From positions 434,001 through 498,000 of the forward strand of contig NZ_CP130060.1 in assembly GCF_030644385.1 (NCBI RefSeq): 64,000 nucleotides of DNA. Direction: 5' to 3'. Under the pieces are notes generated by a model. That model had not been told where the DNA came from, did no database searches, and saw only the letters and a list, made by a program, of their open reading frames with translations. Position 1 is the stretch's first letter; each line of letters starts with the position of its first letter. A program made the position numbers and the translations under genes. Shown piece after piece: positions 16,525 through 26,542 of the stretch. This DNA is from Stomatobaculum sp. F0698 (GTDB lineage: Bacteria > Bacillota > Clostridia > Lachnospirales > Lachnospiraceae).

Positions 16525-17553
16525 ATGATTAAGGAAGCAATCATTAAAATCGTAAACAAAGAGGACTTAAGCTACGACGAAGCGTATGCGGTCATGAACG
16601 AGGTGATGAGCGGCGAGAGCTCGCAGGTGCAGAACGCAGCTTTTTTGGCGGCCATGTCCACGAAGAGCGCCAAGGCGGAGACCACGGATGAGATTTCCGG
16701 CTGTGCCGCTGCGATGCGCGCGCATGCGACCAAGGTGGAATACGACAAGCCGACGCTTGAAATCGTGGGGACAGGCGGAGACGGCTCAAAGACCTTTAAC
16801 ATTTCTTCGATTTCCGCGCTGGTCGCGGCGGCGGGCGGCATCAAAGTCGCGAAGCACGGAAACCGCGCGGCATCCTCGGACTGCGGTTCGGCGGACTTCC
16901 TCGAGGCCTCCGGCATCAACATTAACCAGAGTCCGGAACTCTGCAAGAAGCTACTCGACGAGGTGAATATCTGCTTCCTCTTCGCGCAGCACTACCACAG
17001 CTCGATGAAGTATGTCGGTGCGATTCGCCGCGAACTCGGCTTCCGCACGGTCTTTAATATTCTCGGGCCGCTCACGAACCCGGCTTCGCCGGAAAACTTT
17101 GTGCTCGGTGTCTACGACGAGTACCTTGTGTGGCCGATTGCGAACGTCTTAAAGAAGCTCGGGGTTAAGAGAGCGCTTGTGGTCTACGGTCAGGACAAGA
17201 TGGATGAGATTTCGGCGAGCGCACCGAGCACCGTGTGCGAGCTCCGCGACGGCAGCTTTCACTCGGCCATCATTAAACCCGAGGACTTCGGCTTACTGCG
17301 CGGCAAGAAGGAAGAGCTCATCGGCGGCAATCCGGAGGAGAATGCAAAGATTGCGCGGGAAATCCTCTCGGGTGAGGAGCGCGGAACCCGCCGCACGGCG
17401 GTGCTCTTAAATGCGGGCGCGGCGCTCTACATCGGCGGCAAGGCGGAGAGCTTACAGGAGGGTGTGAAGCTCGCGGGACAATTGATCGACGAAGGCAAGG
17501 TGCTTAAGACCTACGAGAACTACATTCGCTTGTCGAACGAGGCGGCGGAATGA
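16525..17553 (+). CDS. trpD: Anthranilate phosphoribosyltransferase
   Basis: Transfers phosphoribose from PRPP to anthranilate. 342 residues, standalone (not fused to TrpG as in enterics). The PRPP-binding [14 protein letters not shown] and [15 protein letters not shown] motifs are intact, as is [20 protein letters not shown]. Starts at ATG 16525 after AAAGGAGAAAG. Its stop overlaps the trpC start (ATGA). Confidence 0.97.
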   Translation: MIKEAIIKIVNKEDLSYDEAYAVMNEVMSGESSQVQNAAFLAAMSTKSAKAETTDEISGCAAAMRAHATKVEYDKPTLEIVGTGGDGSKTFNISSISALVAAAGGIKVAKHGNRAASSDCGSADFLEASGININQSPELCKKLLDEVNICFLFAQHYHSSMKYVGAIRRELGFRTVFNILGPLTNPASPENFVLGVYDEYLVWPIANVLKKLGVKRALVVYGQDKMDEISASAPSTVCELRDGSFHSAIIKPEDFGLLRGKKEELIGGNPEENAKIAREILSGEERGTRRTAVLLNAGAALYIGGKAESLQEGVKLAGQLIDEGKVLKTYENYIRLSNEAAE

Positions 17554-18350
17554 CGGGCAATATTTTAGATGCGCTCGCGGCACACGCCCTGGAGCGGGTG
17601 GAAGAAAAGAAGCGGCGTTTTCCGCTCGCGGAACTGAAGCGTCGGCTGGAAGAAAGAGAAGCGCTCAGCGGCTTTCCCTTTGAAGCGGCGCTTCGGGAAC
17701 CGGGACTTTCGGTGATCGCGGAGGTCAAGAAGGCCTCCCCTTCAAAGGGCGTGATTGCCGAAGAGTTTCCCTATGCGGAGATTGCGAAGGCCTATGAGGC
17801 GGCCGGCGCGGCCTGCATCTCGGTGCTGACCGAGCCTAAGTGGTTCCTCGGGGATGACCGCTATCTCCGCGAGATTGCGGCTTCGGTTTCCCTCCCCTGT
17901 ATTCGCAAGGATTTTACGGTGGATCCTTATTTGATCTACGAGGCGCGGGAACTCGGTGCCTCGGCGGTGCTATTCATCTGTGCGCTGCTTAGTCGCTCGG
18001 AACTGGAAGAGTATCTCGGCATTGCGGAGGAACTCGGGCTTACGGCGCTCGTCGAAGCGCATAACGAGGATGAGGTGGGGCTTGCGGCGGAAGTCGGTGC
18101 GCGCGTAATCGGCGTCAACAACCGCGATTTAAAGTCCTTTTCGGTGGATATGAATAACAGCAAGAGACTCCGCGCCGCGGCGCCGGAAAACTGCCTCTTT
18201 GTCGCGGAGAGCGGGGTAAGCGGCCCCGCGGACACGGCGGCGCTTCGGGGAAGTCGGGTGGATGCGATTCTGGTCGGCGAAGCGCTGATGCGCGCGGAGA
18301 ACAAGGCGGAATTATTAAAGGCGCTCCGCGCAGCTTATGCGGAGGGCTGA
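17550..18350 (+). CDS. trpC: Indole-3-glycerol phosphate synthase
   Basis: Closes the indole ring of carboxyphenylamino-deoxyribulose phosphate. 266 residues in a TIM-barrel pattern: [15 protein letters not shown] with the catalytic Lys, [41 protein letters not shown]-type segment [11 protein letters not shown], and VAESGVSG. Monofunctional, not fused to TrpF. Start ATG overlaps the trpD stop by four bases. Confidence 0.97.
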   Translation: MTGNILDALAAHALERVEEKKRRFPLAELKRRLEEREALSGFPFEAALREPGLSVIAEVKKASPSKGVIAEEFPYAEIAKAYEAAGAACISVLTEPKWFLGDDRYLREIAASVSLPCIRKDFTVDPYLIYEARELGASAVLFICALLSRSELEEYLGIAEELGLTALVEAHNEDEVGLAAEVGARVIGVNNRDLKSFSVDMNNSKRLRAAAPENCLFVAESGVSGPADTAALRGSRVDAILVGEALMRAENKAELLKALRAAYAEG

Positions 18351-18351
18351 G

Positions 18352-18975
18352 ATGGCCGGAACGAAAATAAAGCTCTGCGGCCTGCGGAGAGAGGCGGATA
18401 TCCGGGTTGCGAACGAACTCCTTCCGGACTACATCGGCTTTGTCTTTGCGGTAGGCGCAAGAAGGGCTGTCACGCCGGAGACCGCGAGAGAACTGCGGGG
18501 CGCACTCGATTCCCGCATCAGAGCGGTCGGCGTGTTTGTGGATCAAAGCCCGGAAGAGATTGCGGAGATTGCGGCGCTGGTGCCGCTGGATTGTATTCAG
18601 TTGCACGGCGATGAGAGCGGGGAAAGTTTGGAGCGGGTGAGAGCTTTGAGCGGAAAACCCGTGTGGCGGGCTTTTCAGGTCACGGGGCCCGAAGTATTGG
18701 CGCGGGCCAAGGAGAGCCGGGCGGACCTTCTGCTCCTTGACAGCGGGAAGGGGAGCGGTGAGCGCTTTGCCTGGGAATTACTCGCAGGCTTTGCCCGTCC
18801 TTACATGCTGGCGGGAGGTCTGGATTGTGAACATGTCGCTACGGCGATCAAAACGCTGGCACCGTTCGGGGTCGATGTGAGTTCGGCCCTCGAGACAGAG
18901 GGGCAAAAAGACCCCGAGAAAATGAGAGCATTTGCGGAAGCGGTCCGGAGAGCGGACCGAGAAACAGAGAGGTGA
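18352..18975 (+). CDS. trpF: Phosphoribosylanthranilate isomerase
   Basis: Isomerises phosphoribosylanthranilate in the step before TrpC. ATG 18352 is preferred over an in-frame ATG at 18337 because GGAGGG sits just before it and it starts one base after the trpC stop. The 207-residue product has the family pattern: [72 protein letters not shown] and GVDVSSALE. Four bases separate it from trpB. Confidence 0.95.
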   Translation: MAGTKIKLCGLRREADIRVANELLPDYIGFVFAVGARRAVTPETARELRGALDSRIRAVGVFVDQSPEEIAEIAALVPLDCIQLHGDESGESLERVRALSGKPVWRAFQVTGPEVLARAKESRADLLLLDSGKGSGERFAWELLAGFARPYMLAGGLDCEHVATAIKTLAPFGVDVSSALETEGQKDPEKMRAFAEAVRRADRETER

Positions 18976-18979
18976 AGAG

Positions 18980-20179
18980 ATGGCACATGAGACAGAGAGA
19001 GCCGGGAACTTCGGTGTTCACGGCGGACAGTACATACCCGAGATTTTGATGAATGCGGTGCAGGAGCTGGAGGCCGCTTACAAGCGTTATAAGGATGACC
19101 CGGAATTTAAGCGCGAGCTCAGCGAACTTCTGAACGAGTATGCGGGAAGACCGAGCCGCCTCTACTATGCGCGCCATATGAGCGAAGACCTCGGCGGCGC
19201 AAAGATCTATTTAAAGAGAGAGGACCTCAATCACACCGGCGCACATAAGATCAACAATGCGCTCGGCCAGGCCCTGCTCGCTAAGTACATGGGCAAGAAG
19301 CGCCTCATTGCGGAGACCGGTGCGGGGCAGCACGGTGTGGCGACCGCGACGGTCGCGGCGCTCTTAAATATGGAATGTGTCGTTTACATGGGCGAGGAGG
19401 ACACGGTGCGCCAGGCGCTCAATGTGTACCGCATGCGTCTGCTCGGCGCGGAAGTTGTTCCGGTGAAGAGCGGAACCCGTACTTTAAAGGACGCGGTCTC
19501 GGAGGCCATGCGCGCATGGACCATGCGTATCGAGGACACGCACTACTGCCTCGGCTCCAGTGTGGGTCCCCACCCCTTCCCGACCATAGTCCGTGACTTC
19601 CAGGCCGTCATCTCCGAGGAAATTAAGGCGGATATTCTGAAGAAGGAAGGCAGACTTCCGGATGCCGTCATCGCCTGCGTGGGCGGCGGCAGCAACGCAA
19701 TCGGTTCCTTCTATCATTTTATTGACGACAAAGAGGTGCGCTTAATCGGCTGCGAGGCGGCGGGCAGAGGCATTCAGACCAAGGAGACCGCGGCGACCCT
19801 GAATGTGGGCTCGGTCGGCATTTTCCACGGCATGAAGTCCTATTTCTGCCAGGACAAGTACGGTCAGATTGCGCCGGTCTACTCGATCTCGGCGGGACTC
19901 GACTATCCTGGTGTGGGACCGGAGCACTCCTATCTCCACGATGTGAAGCGCGCCGAGTATGTGGCAATTACGGACGATGAGGCGGTGGATGCGTTCGAGT
20001 ATCTCTCCCGCACCGAGGGTATTATTCCGGCCATCGAGAGTTCGCATGCGGTCGCATATGCGAAGAAACTCGCGCCGACCATGGACAAAAATCAGATTAT
20101 TGTGGTCACGCTTTCGGGGCGCGGCGACAAGGACGTTGCGGCAATTGCGCGCTACAGAGGGGAGGATCTCCATGAGTAA
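18980..20179 (+). CDS. trpB: Tryptophan synthase beta chain
   Basis: PLP enzyme joining indole and serine. ATG 18980 ([20 protein letters not shown]) follows AGAGGTGAAGAG. The 399-residue length is typical of TrpB1. The PLP lysine is in [13 protein letters not shown]; further landmarks are [17 protein letters not shown], the phosphate loop VGGGSNAIG, and [16 protein letters not shown]. Ends eight bases inside trpA. Confidence 0.97.
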   Translation: MAHETERAGNFGVHGGQYIPEILMNAVQELEAAYKRYKDDPEFKRELSELLNEYAGRPSRLYYARHMSEDLGGAKIYLKREDLNHTGAHKINNALGQALLAKYMGKKRLIAETGAGQHGVATATVAALLNMECVVYMGEEDTVRQALNVYRMRLLGAEVVPVKSGTRTLKDAVSEAMRAWTMRIEDTHYCLGSSVGPHPFPTIVRDFQAVISEEIKADILKKEGRLPDAVIACVGGGSNAIGSFYHFIDDKEVRLIGCEAAGRGIQTKETAATLNVGSVGIFHGMKSYFCQDKYGQIAPVYSISAGLDYPGVGPEHSYLHDVKRAEYVAITDDEAVDAFEYLSRTEGIIPAIESSHAVAYAKKLAPTMDKNQIIVVTLSGRGDKDVAAIARYRGEDLHE

Positions 20180-20954
20180 CATTCGTAAGGCATTTGAAAA
20201 CGGCAAGGCATTCATTCCTTTTATTACCTGCGGCGACCCGGATCTCGAGAGTACCAAGCGGAATGTGCGGGCTGCGGTCGCGGCCGGTGCGGACCTCATT
20301 GAGCTCGGCATTCCCTTTTCCGATCCGACCGCGGAGGGCCCCGTGATTCAGGCGGCGAATCTGCGTGCGCTCTCGGGCGGTGTCACGACGGACAGTGTTT
20401 TTCAAATGGTGCGCGAACTCAGAACGGAACTCACGACACCGCTGGTCTTTATGACCTATGCAAATGTTGTCTTTTCTTACGGGATTGAAAAGTTTGCGTC
20501 GAAGGCCGAGGAGGTCGGTATTGACGGCATCATCATTCCGGATGTTCCGTTCGAGGAGAGTACCGAATTTGCGCCGAGTTTTGAAAGCAGAGGTATTGAC
20601 TATATCTCCATGATTGCGCCGACTTCCAAGGCGCGCATCCGGGAAATTGCGGCGCAGGCAAAGGGCTTTCTCTATGTGGTCTCTTCGCTCGGCGTGACCG
20701 GAGAGCGGCGGGAAATCGAGACAGACTTACAGTCCATGCTTGCGGAGGTGCGCGCGGCAAACCCGGAACTCCCGGCGGCCATCGGCTTCGGCATCTCGAC
20801 ACCGGAGCAGGCAAAGAGCATGGGGGCCATTGCGGACGGCGTGATTGTGGGCTCTGCGATTATGCGCATCATCGGCGAAAAAGGACAGCAGGCGGATAAG
20901 GCACTCGGGCAGTATGTGCGCGAGATGAAAAGCGCCGCAAATACTTTCTTTTAA
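20172..20954 (+). CDS. trpA: Tryptophan synthase alpha chain
   Basis: Releases indole from indole-3-glycerol phosphate and passes it to TrpB. ATG 20172 follows GGAGGATCTCC and overlaps trpB by eight bases. 260 residues; motifs [28 protein letters not shown] (catalytic Glu and Asp region), [22 protein letters not shown] and [11 protein letters not shown]. Last gene of the operon; no clear intrinsic terminator follows within the next 200 bases. Confidence 0.96.
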   Translation: MSNIRKAFENGKAFIPFITCGDPDLESTKRNVRAAVAAGADLIELGIPFSDPTAEGPVIQAANLRALSGGVTTDSVFQMVRELRTELTTPLVFMTYANVVFSYGIEKFASKAEEVGIDGIIIPDVPFEESTEFAPSFESRGIDYISMIAPTSKARIREIAAQAKGFLYVVSSLGVTGERREIETDLQSMLAEVRAANPELPAAIGFGISTPEQAKSMGAIADGVIVGSAIMRIIGEKGQQADKALGQYVREMKSAANTFF

Positions 20955-21173
20955 ACGACAGATGTGATAAAAAGGAAATATACGAACAAAAAAAGAGGGA
21001 AAGTACTGAAAATGTCGGTGAATTGTAAGTTCAAACAGAATATTGAAACTAATACTTGCATTTATCAGCATTTTATGACAAACTAGCACCCTGTAAGCCT
21101 TGCGTCCGGCTTTGGGACTTGCCAGCTGAACTCGAAGTAACGAACAGCAGAAACAGTGCGAAGGTGGGACAGA

Positions 21174-22802
21174 ATGAGGGAAAAGGGCAGCAGATACGAA
21201 ATGGAACACCGCCTCTACCTGACCATGACAGTTTTGGTCACGGTGATTCTTCTCTGCAGTTTGGGGTTTACCCTTGCCATGGATATTGCCAGAGAGCGAA
21301 GGGCGTTGGATCGCAAGATTTCCGACGCCGCCGTCTACGTCGCCGAACTCCGCGGCGTTCGCAACATGCTCGATGCGGGATATCCGGACGCAGAGGTGAC
21401 CGAACAGCTCGAGGCGATTACCGAGTTTGTCTCGGGCATCGACTCCATTCTGATTGCAGACCGCAAGGGCTTGCGCTTCTATCAGACAAGTCGTCATATG
21501 GCGGGCGATATGTTCGTAGACGGTTCCGAAGCGCGCATCCTGAAAGGGACGGCGCCTTACATCACAACCGTAGACGGAACCGGAGGCCCACTGCATTGTG
21601 CCTTTCACGGGATCAAAAACGAGAAAGGTGAGACGGAAGGTTTCGTCATGGTTTCGGTTGCAGTTTCTAAAATCACGGGCCAGAGCCGGCAGATTATGCT
21701 GGTCTATGTCGCCATGTTTCTCGCGATGCTGCTGCTCAGCATTTTGCTGACCGGCGCGTTTTTCCGCTTTCAGCGCTCCACTTTGCTCGGCCATGAGCCG
21801 ACGGAGCTCCTCAGCCTGTATTTAAGGCAGGACGGCGTGATCAATTCGCTTGCGGAGGGCATTGTCTCGGTCGGGCCAAACGGTAAAATTCTGTTTGCCA
21901 ATAAGCCTGCCCAGGCCTTGCTCGCGGGGCGGGAACGCGGCTTGGTCGGAAAAGCGTTAAAAGAGGTATTTCCCGAGACGCATTTCGATGAGGTGATGCG
22001 CGAGGGAAACGCGGTGATGAATCAGGTCTATGTACAGGGAGATCAGACGCTCTTAATCAGCGAGCTCCCGGTGAACCAGCCGGATAAGCGCCCCGGCGGA
22101 GTGCTGCTCATATTGCAGGATAGAACGGAGGCACTGCGCCTCTCGGATGAACTCTCCGGCGCACATAATATGATGGAGACGCTGCGCGCCTTTAATCATG
22201 AATTCCTAAATAAGCTGCACATCATCCTCGGATATTTACAGACGGGAGAAATTGACAGAGCTAAGGAGTTTATCATAAACTCTAATCTTGTTTCCAGTCA
22301 GTCGGTGCGGGACACGGCGAACGCACTTCGGGTGTCGGAGGTCTGCGCGCTCGTCATCGGGAAGATGATGCACGCGGCGGAGAGCGGCATACGGCTGAGC
22401 CTTGAGCCCGGCAGCAGTCTGATGGAGCGGGATCTTCTGATGGAGCCCAGGGAGTATGTGACCGTGGTCGGCAACCTTCTGGAGAATGCCATCGAAGAGC
22501 TCAAGGAGAGCGGCGAGAAGAACGGCGAAATACGTCTCGGTATCTTCGCAAAGCCCGGTGTCAACGTGATCAGTTGCGAGGACAGCGGTCGCGGCGTGAA
22601 CGCCGAACTCCTGGATCATATCTTTCAGCGTGGGGTCAGTACCAAGGGAAAGAATCATGGCACGGGTCTCTACCTGGTCAAACAGGTGGCGGACAAGTAC
22701 GGCGGTGAAATTTCCGTTGAGACCGAGCCCGGTGAGGGCAGTTGTTTCACGGTAAGTCTGACCGCTTTGCAGAGCGCAGAGCGCCGGAAAGGAGCAGAGT
22801 GA
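21174..22802 (+). CDS. Sensor histidine kinase, CitA/DcuS-type
   Basis: 542-residue membrane sensor. ATG 21174 follows AAGGTGGGACAG; a GTG six codons earlier has no good binding site. Order: TM1 (about 15-35), extracytoplasmic PAS/CACHE-like sensor to about 165, TM2 (about 175-200, MLVYVAMFLAMLLLSILLTG), cytoplasmic PAS (GIVSVGPNGKILFANKPAQAL), a phosphoacceptor helix with FNHEFLNKLHIILGYL, then an HATPase with NLLENAIEEL, EDSGRGV and KGKNHGTGLYLVKQ. This is the layout of carboxylate and citrate sensors such as DcuS, CitA and DctS. The gene downstream is its regulator (TGATG overlap). The ligand is likely a di- or tricarboxylate or an acidic amino acid, judging from the carrier genes that follow. 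Confidence 0.9.
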   Translation: MREKGSRYEMEHRLYLTMTVLVTVILLCSLGFTLAMDIARERRALDRKISDAAVYVAELRGVRNMLDAGYPDAEVTEQLEAITEFVSGIDSILIADRKGLRFYQTSRHMAGDMFVDGSEARILKGTAPYITTVDGTGGPLHCAFHGIKNEKGETEGFVMVSVAVSKITGQSRQIMLVYVAMFLAMLLLSILLTGAFFRFQRSTLLGHEPTELLSLYLRQDGVINSLAEGIVSVGPNGKILFANKPAQALLAGRERGLVGKALKEVFPETHFDEVMREGNAVMNQVYVQGDQTLLISELPVNQPDKRPGGVLLILQDRTEALRLSDELSGAHNMMETLRAFNHEFLNKLHIILGYLQTGEIDRAKEFIINSNLVSSQSVRDTANALRVSEVCALVIGKMMHAAESGIRLSLEPGSSLMERDLLMEPREYVTVVGNLLENAIEELKESGEKNGEIRLGIFAKPGVNVISCEDSGRGVNAELLDHIFQRGVSTKGKNHGTGLYLVKQVADKYGGEISVETEPGEGSCFTVSLTALQSAERRKGAE

Positions 22803-23494
22803 TGTATCGAGTATTGATTGTAGAAGATGACCCGATGGTGGCATCCATTGACCGAAGTTATGTCGAGAGAACCGCAGACTTTACGGTTGTTGCCGTCTGT
22901 AAGAACGGCGTGGAGGCGCTGGAGCTGTTTAAGACCGAGGAAATCGATCTTGTCGTGCTGGACTACTATACGCCCGGTATGAACGGAGATGAGTTCCTGG
23001 ACAAGCTTCACGAGACCGGTATGCGACCGGAAGTCATTATGGTGACCTCCGCGAACAGCGTGGAGATTGTGCAGGAGCTCTTGTCCCGCGGCATCAGCGA
23101 TTATCTCGTGAAGCCATTTGAGTATGACCGTTTCCGCGAGGGCCTGGAGCGTTTCCGCAGAAGAAGAGAAGTGCTGCAGGATGCGGGTACCGGTATGCGT
23201 CAGGAGGAGATAGACCGCATGCTCTCCCGCGGCGCCGCGGAGAGATTGCAGGACTCCGAGCCGCTTCCGAAGGGCATGAACCGTCAGACGCTCTCTCTGG
23301 TGCGCGAATATCTTCGGAATCATCTCGGACAGCGCTTCACAAGTGAGGCGATTGCGACCCAGATCGGTCTTTCCCGCATCACGGTGCGTCGCTATGTGAG
23401 CTTCCTTGTGGAGCGCGGCGAGCTCACGAGCACCATCGATTACCAGACCGGCGGTAGACCCGGAATCCTGTATCAGTATAGGGAATTTCAGTGA
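22802..23494 (+). CDS. CitB/DctR-type response regulator
   Basis: 230-residue partner of the kinase just upstream; the ATG shares one base with the kinase stop. The receiver domain has the DD pair at 9-10 and phosphoacceptor Asp54 in VVLDYYTPGMNG, then MVTSAN and YLVKPFEYDRF. The C-terminal part carries a winged helix-turn-helix (FTSEAIATQIGLSRITVRRYVSFLVERGEL) as in citrate/malate regulators. It is followed by a terminator, so the pair forms a closed unit. Likely target: the adjacent GltS-type carrier and the TAXI protein (inference). Confidence 0.9.
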   Translation: MYRVLIVEDDPMVASIDRSYVERTADFTVVAVCKNGVEALELFKTEEIDLVVLDYYTPGMNGDEFLDKLHETGMRPEVIMVTSANSVEIVQELLSRGISDYLVKPFEYDRFREGLERFRRRREVLQDAGTGMRQEEIDRMLSRGAAERLQDSEPLPKGMNRQTLSLVREYLRNHLGQRFTSEAIATQIGLSRITVRRYVSFLVERGELTSTIDYQTGGRPGILYQYREFQ

Positions 23495-23536
23495 AAAATG
23501 CCGATGACGCTGCTATCGGCCCGAGAAATAGCAGGA

Positions 23537-23577
23537 AAAGAGCGGACTTTCCGGAAGGAGAGTCCGCTCTTTTTTTC
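23537..23577 (+). terminator. Terminator after the two-component operon
   Basis: AAAGAGCGGACT / AGTCCGCTCTTT stem with a short internal loop, followed by a T-run. Confidence 0.88.
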
Positions 23578-23592
23578 CTGCTCAAAAAAGGG

Positions 23593-23620
23593 TTGATACT
23601 TTTTATGAAAATTTTATAAT
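23593..23620 (+). promoter_or_regulatory. Putative promoter of the GltS-type carrier
   Basis: TTGATA and TATAAT with a 16-base spacer in an AT-rich region, about 40 bases before the start codon. Confidence 0.65.
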
Positions 23621-23660
23621 TATGAACGCTACTGTTTCCGATGAGTGAAAGGAGAATACT

Positions 23661-24911
23661 ATGGAAACACTCATGGCGTACTTTGGTAAGTTCACCGCAG
23701 CAGAGGCGGGCAAGCTTGCCAACTTCCAGTTCGAGTATCTGACGACCCTCGGCTTTGCGGCCATCGTCATCTTCCTCGGACGCTTCATCGTTTCGAAGTC
23801 GAAGGCACTGCAGAAGTATGCAATCCCGGCACCGGTCGTTTCGGGACTCATTTTCTCCCTCGTGATCTCGGGCATCAAGGGTGCCGGCATCATGGAGTTT
23901 ACCTTTGACGCAAAGATCATGAAGGATCTCTGCCAGAACCTCTTCTTCCTCTGCGTGGGCTACGGCTTCAGCGCAAAGATGTTGAAGAACGCAGGCGGCA
24001 AGCTCTGCATCATGATCGCGTTTGCGGCTTGTCTGCTGATTACCCTTCAGAATGCGCTCGGCGTGGTGCTCGCGCATGTGATCGGCATGAATCCGCTGCT
24101 CGCACTTCAGTGCTCCTCGGCTTCGATGTCCGGCGGTGTCGGCACGGCTTCCGCTTTCGGCCCGATCTTTGAGAAGATGGGCGCTGCGGACGCGACGACG
24201 GTCGGTGTCGCTGCGGGTACGCTCGGCAACATCATGGGCTCCCTGATCGGCGGACCGGTTGCGGCTTACCTCATCACGAGCAAGGGCCTCAAGTCCGACC
24301 CGAACGATAAGCCCGAGGCACAGAGAACCGGTGTGAAGCCGACCCTCGACAACACGCGTATGATTTACGCGTTTGCGACCTGCCTGCTCCTTGCGGCACT
24401 CGGCATGCCGATTTACATGCTCCTCGACTCGATCCCGATGATTGAGATGCCGAAGTTCATCGGCTGCCTCTTCGCGGGTGCCATCGGCAGAAACGTGATG
24501 GAAGCGCTCGGCGTTGACACGAGAGTGCCGGAGACCGAGGCAATCGAGCACATGTTCCTGGAGCTCTACCTCGCGCTCGTGCTGATGACCATCGACATCA
24601 CGAAGCTCGCGCCGGTTGCGGGCCAGATGGGCATCATCCTCGTTGCACAGGCGGCTCTCATGGCTGTCTTTGCAATCTTCATCTCCTTCAATCTCTTCGG
24701 AAGAGACTACGGCGCAGCGGTCATGGCGGCAGGAAACTGCGGTTGGGGTTGCGGCTCCGGACCGAACGCGGTTGCAAACGAGAAGGCGGTTATGGACCAG
24801 TACGGCTACCACGATATCGCATGGGTGCTCTATCCCTCCTTCGCCGTCATCATCGACGATATTTACAACCCGATTTGCCTCTCTCTGATGGGAAGCTTCT
24901 TCGGAAAGTAA
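23661..24911 (+). CDS. GltS-type sodium/glutamate symporter
   Basis: 416-residue carrier of the glutamate:Na+ symporter (ESS) family, with about ten to twelve helices. Start ATG 23661 after AAAGGAG. Family landmarks: GFAAIVIFLGRF, IPAPVVSGLIFSLV, the first reentrant-loop segment SASMSGGVGTASAFGP, AAGTLGNIMGSLIGGPVA, and the second-half counterpart VMAAGNCGWGCGSGPNAVA. The canonical family member imports L-glutamate with sodium; other acidic substrates are possible here. It has its own promoter and terminator and lies directly after a CitA-type two-component pair, which suggests inducible control. Confidence 0.9.
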   Translation: METLMAYFGKFTAAEAGKLANFQFEYLTTLGFAAIVIFLGRFIVSKSKALQKYAIPAPVVSGLIFSLVISGIKGAGIMEFTFDAKIMKDLCQNLFFLCVGYGFSAKMLKNAGGKLCIMIAFAACLLITLQNALGVVLAHVIGMNPLLALQCSSASMSGGVGTASAFGPIFEKMGAADATTVGVAAGTLGNIMGSLIGGPVAAYLITSKGLKSDPNDKPEAQRTGVKPTLDNTRMIYAFATCLLLAALGMPIYMLLDSIPMIEMPKFIGCLFAGAIGRNVMEALGVDTRVPETEAIEHMFLELYLALVLMTIDITKLAPVAGQMGIILVAQAALMAVFAIFISFNLFGRDYGAAVMAAGNCGWGCGSGPNAVANEKAVMDQYGYHDIAWVLYPSFAVIIDDIYNPICLSLMGSFFGK

Positions 24912-24932
24912 ATCAAAAATCAAACTCTGCAG

Positions 24933-24966
24933 AACACCCTGTCCCCGTGGACAGGGTGTTTTTTTA
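24933..24966 (+). terminator. Terminator after the GltS-type carrier
   Basis: Perfect AACACCCTGTCC / GGACAGGGTGTT stem with a four-base loop and a following T-run. Confidence 0.92.
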
Positions 24967-24974
24967 TTCGAAAC

Positions 24975-25003
24975 TTGAAGCATAGAAATTCAAATGATAT
25001 AAT
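24975..25003 (+). promoter_or_regulatory. Strong promoter of the TAXI-nrdR-yqeG-aroE operon
   Basis: TTGAAG and consensus TATAAT with a 17-base spacer. A leader of about 90 bases precedes the TAXI gene. Confidence 0.75.
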
Positions 25004-25097
25004 CGTAGAACGCTGAGCACACACTACCTGATTCCGCATACTTTTCATCAGCGTTTCCTGAGACTTTTTATTTCAGAAACCGGAGAGGAGTTGTAGA

Positions 25098-26081
25098 ATG
25101 AGGAGAGGGTTTGCCGCGAGGAAAAAGCGCGCAGCAATTGCGCTTTCCCTTGTTTTTTTGTGTTTATTTTCCGCCTGTGCCGTGCACGGACGAAATGCTT
25201 CGAAGGCGACCTGGCTCACGGTCGGAACGGCGGATGCGGGCGGCAGCATGTACGCGAACGGCTCGGAACTTGCGGCGGCAATTACGGCGCGGGACGAGGG
25301 GCTTCGTTTTAACTTAAAGGCCTCCACAGGTTCTCCGGGGAACCTGAGAGCCCTGCTCTCCGGCGAGGTGGATTTGGCGCTGATCACCGCGGATATCGCG
25401 GCCAAAGCGAAGGAGGAGTCGGGCGGCGAAGAACTCCGCGTCATCGCCGCGATTTATCCGAGTGTCAGCCACTGGATGGCGCTCCGGGAGAGCGGTATCA
25501 CCACCGTTTCGGAACTCAAGGGAAGCGCGCTTGCCATAGGTCCCGAGAACTCCGCAACCGAGCATGCATCCGAGCGAGTATTCGAAAAACTCCGTTTTCC
25601 CGAAACGGGAAACTATTACTACGCGGGCATCGGTCACGGTGCGGAACTGGTGGAGCGGGGCGAGGTAAAAGCGGTACATGCGCTCGCGGGTGTTCCGACG
25701 CCGGGACTCAAGAAATTGGCCTCGACAAAGGACAGCGTTCTGCTTCGCTATGAAAGCGCGGAACTCGATAAAATTCTCTCCGGAGAGGCGGAATATTTTC
25801 CGACCGTCATCCCGAAGGGCAGCTATCCCGGACAGGAGGAGGATATCCCGAGTTTCGGGGTAAAATGTCTGCTCTGTGTGCGCGCGGATATGGATGAAAA
25901 TTTGGTTTATCGGTTGACGAAACATGTATATGAGTCGCTGCCGGAACTCGTCGCATCGAACCCGAGTTTTGCGGGCGCGGAGGACAAGTCTTTTTATCTT
26001 GAGGACCTGCCCCTGTCGCTGCATCCGGGCGCGCTGCGCTATTATCAAGAGCAAGGTCTCACGGAGGATAAAGAGAGATGA
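25098..26081 (+). CDS. TAXI-family solute-binding lipoprotein
   Basis: 327-residue lipoprotein of the TAXI family (substrate-binding subunits of TRAP transporters). The basic N-terminus and hydrophobic stretch end in lipobox FSAC near residue 27. Mature part: WLTVGTADAGGSMYANGSELA, LKASTGSPGNLRALLSGEVD, IYPSVSHWMALRESG, LAIGPENSATEHA, and YAGIGHGAELVERGEVKAV, all typical of TAXI proteins. The family includes a structurally studied glutamate/glutamine binder from Thermus. No TRAP membrane subunit is in the window, so the protein is an orphan here, and it directly follows a GltS carrier. Its stop overlaps nrdR (ATGA). Confidence 0.85.
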   Translation: MRRGFAARKKRAAIALSLVFLCLFSACAVHGRNASKATWLTVGTADAGGSMYANGSELAAAITARDEGLRFNLKASTGSPGNLRALLSGEVDLALITADIAAKAKEESGGEELRVIAAIYPSVSHWMALRESGITTVSELKGSALAIGPENSATEHASERVFEKLRFPETGNYYYAGIGHGAELVERGEVKAVHALAGVPTPGLKKLASTKDSVLLRYESAELDKILSGEAEYFPTVIPKGSYPGQEEDIPSFGVKCLLCVRADMDENLVYRLTKHVYESLPELVASNPSFAGAEDKSFYLEDLPLSLHPGALRYYQEQGLTEDKER

Positions 26082-26542
26082 AATGCCCATTTTGCAATGC
26101 GCCGGATACGCGCGTCATTGACTCCCGCCCGGCGGATGAGAACGCGACCATACGCCGCCGTCGCCAGTGCGAGCGCTGCGGCAAGCGCTTCACGACCTAT
26201 GAGAAGCCTGAGACCATGCCGCTCATGATCATCAAGAAGGATGATTCGAGAGAGGCCTATGATCGCGCAAAGATTGAGCGGGGCATTGTGAGTTCCTGCC
26301 ATAAGCGCCCCATCAGCTCGGCACAGATTACGGCGATGACCGATGCGGTAGAGACCGCGCTCTTTAATCGGGAGGAGAGAGAAATTCCGTCGACCGTGAT
26401 CGGCGAAATGGTCATGGAACAGTTAAAGCAGGTGGATCCGGTCGCCTATGTGCGCTTTGCCTCGGTGTATCGGGAGTTTGAGGACGTGAACACCTTCATG
26501 TCGGAAATCAATAAGCTCATCACGCAAAAGGAGCAGGCATGA
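26078..26542 (+). CDS. nrdR: Transcriptional repressor NrdR
   Basis: Represses ribonucleotide reductase genes in response to nucleotides. 154 residues with the N-terminal zinc ribbon (MKCPFCNAPDTRVIDSRPADE and RRRRQCERCGKRFTTYE) and an ATP-cone domain (MIIKKDDSREAYDRAKIERGI, then VDPVAYVRFASVYREF). Start ATG overlaps the TAXI stop by four bases; its own stop overlaps the next start in the same way. No ribonucleotide reductase gene lies nearby. Confidence 0.97.
   Translation: MKCPFCNAPDTRVIDSRPADENATIRRRRQCERCGKRFTTYEKPETMPLMIIKKDDSREAYDRAKIERGIVSSCHKRPISSAQITAMTDAVETALFNREEREIPSTVIGEMVMEQLKQVDPVAYVRFASVYREFEDVNTFMSEINKLITQKEQA

Noticed and set aside
20955..21173. Promoter for the histidine kinase operon.
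   Set aside because: Several AT-rich hexamers occur, but no pair has acceptable spacing; read-through from trpA is also possible because no terminator was seen.
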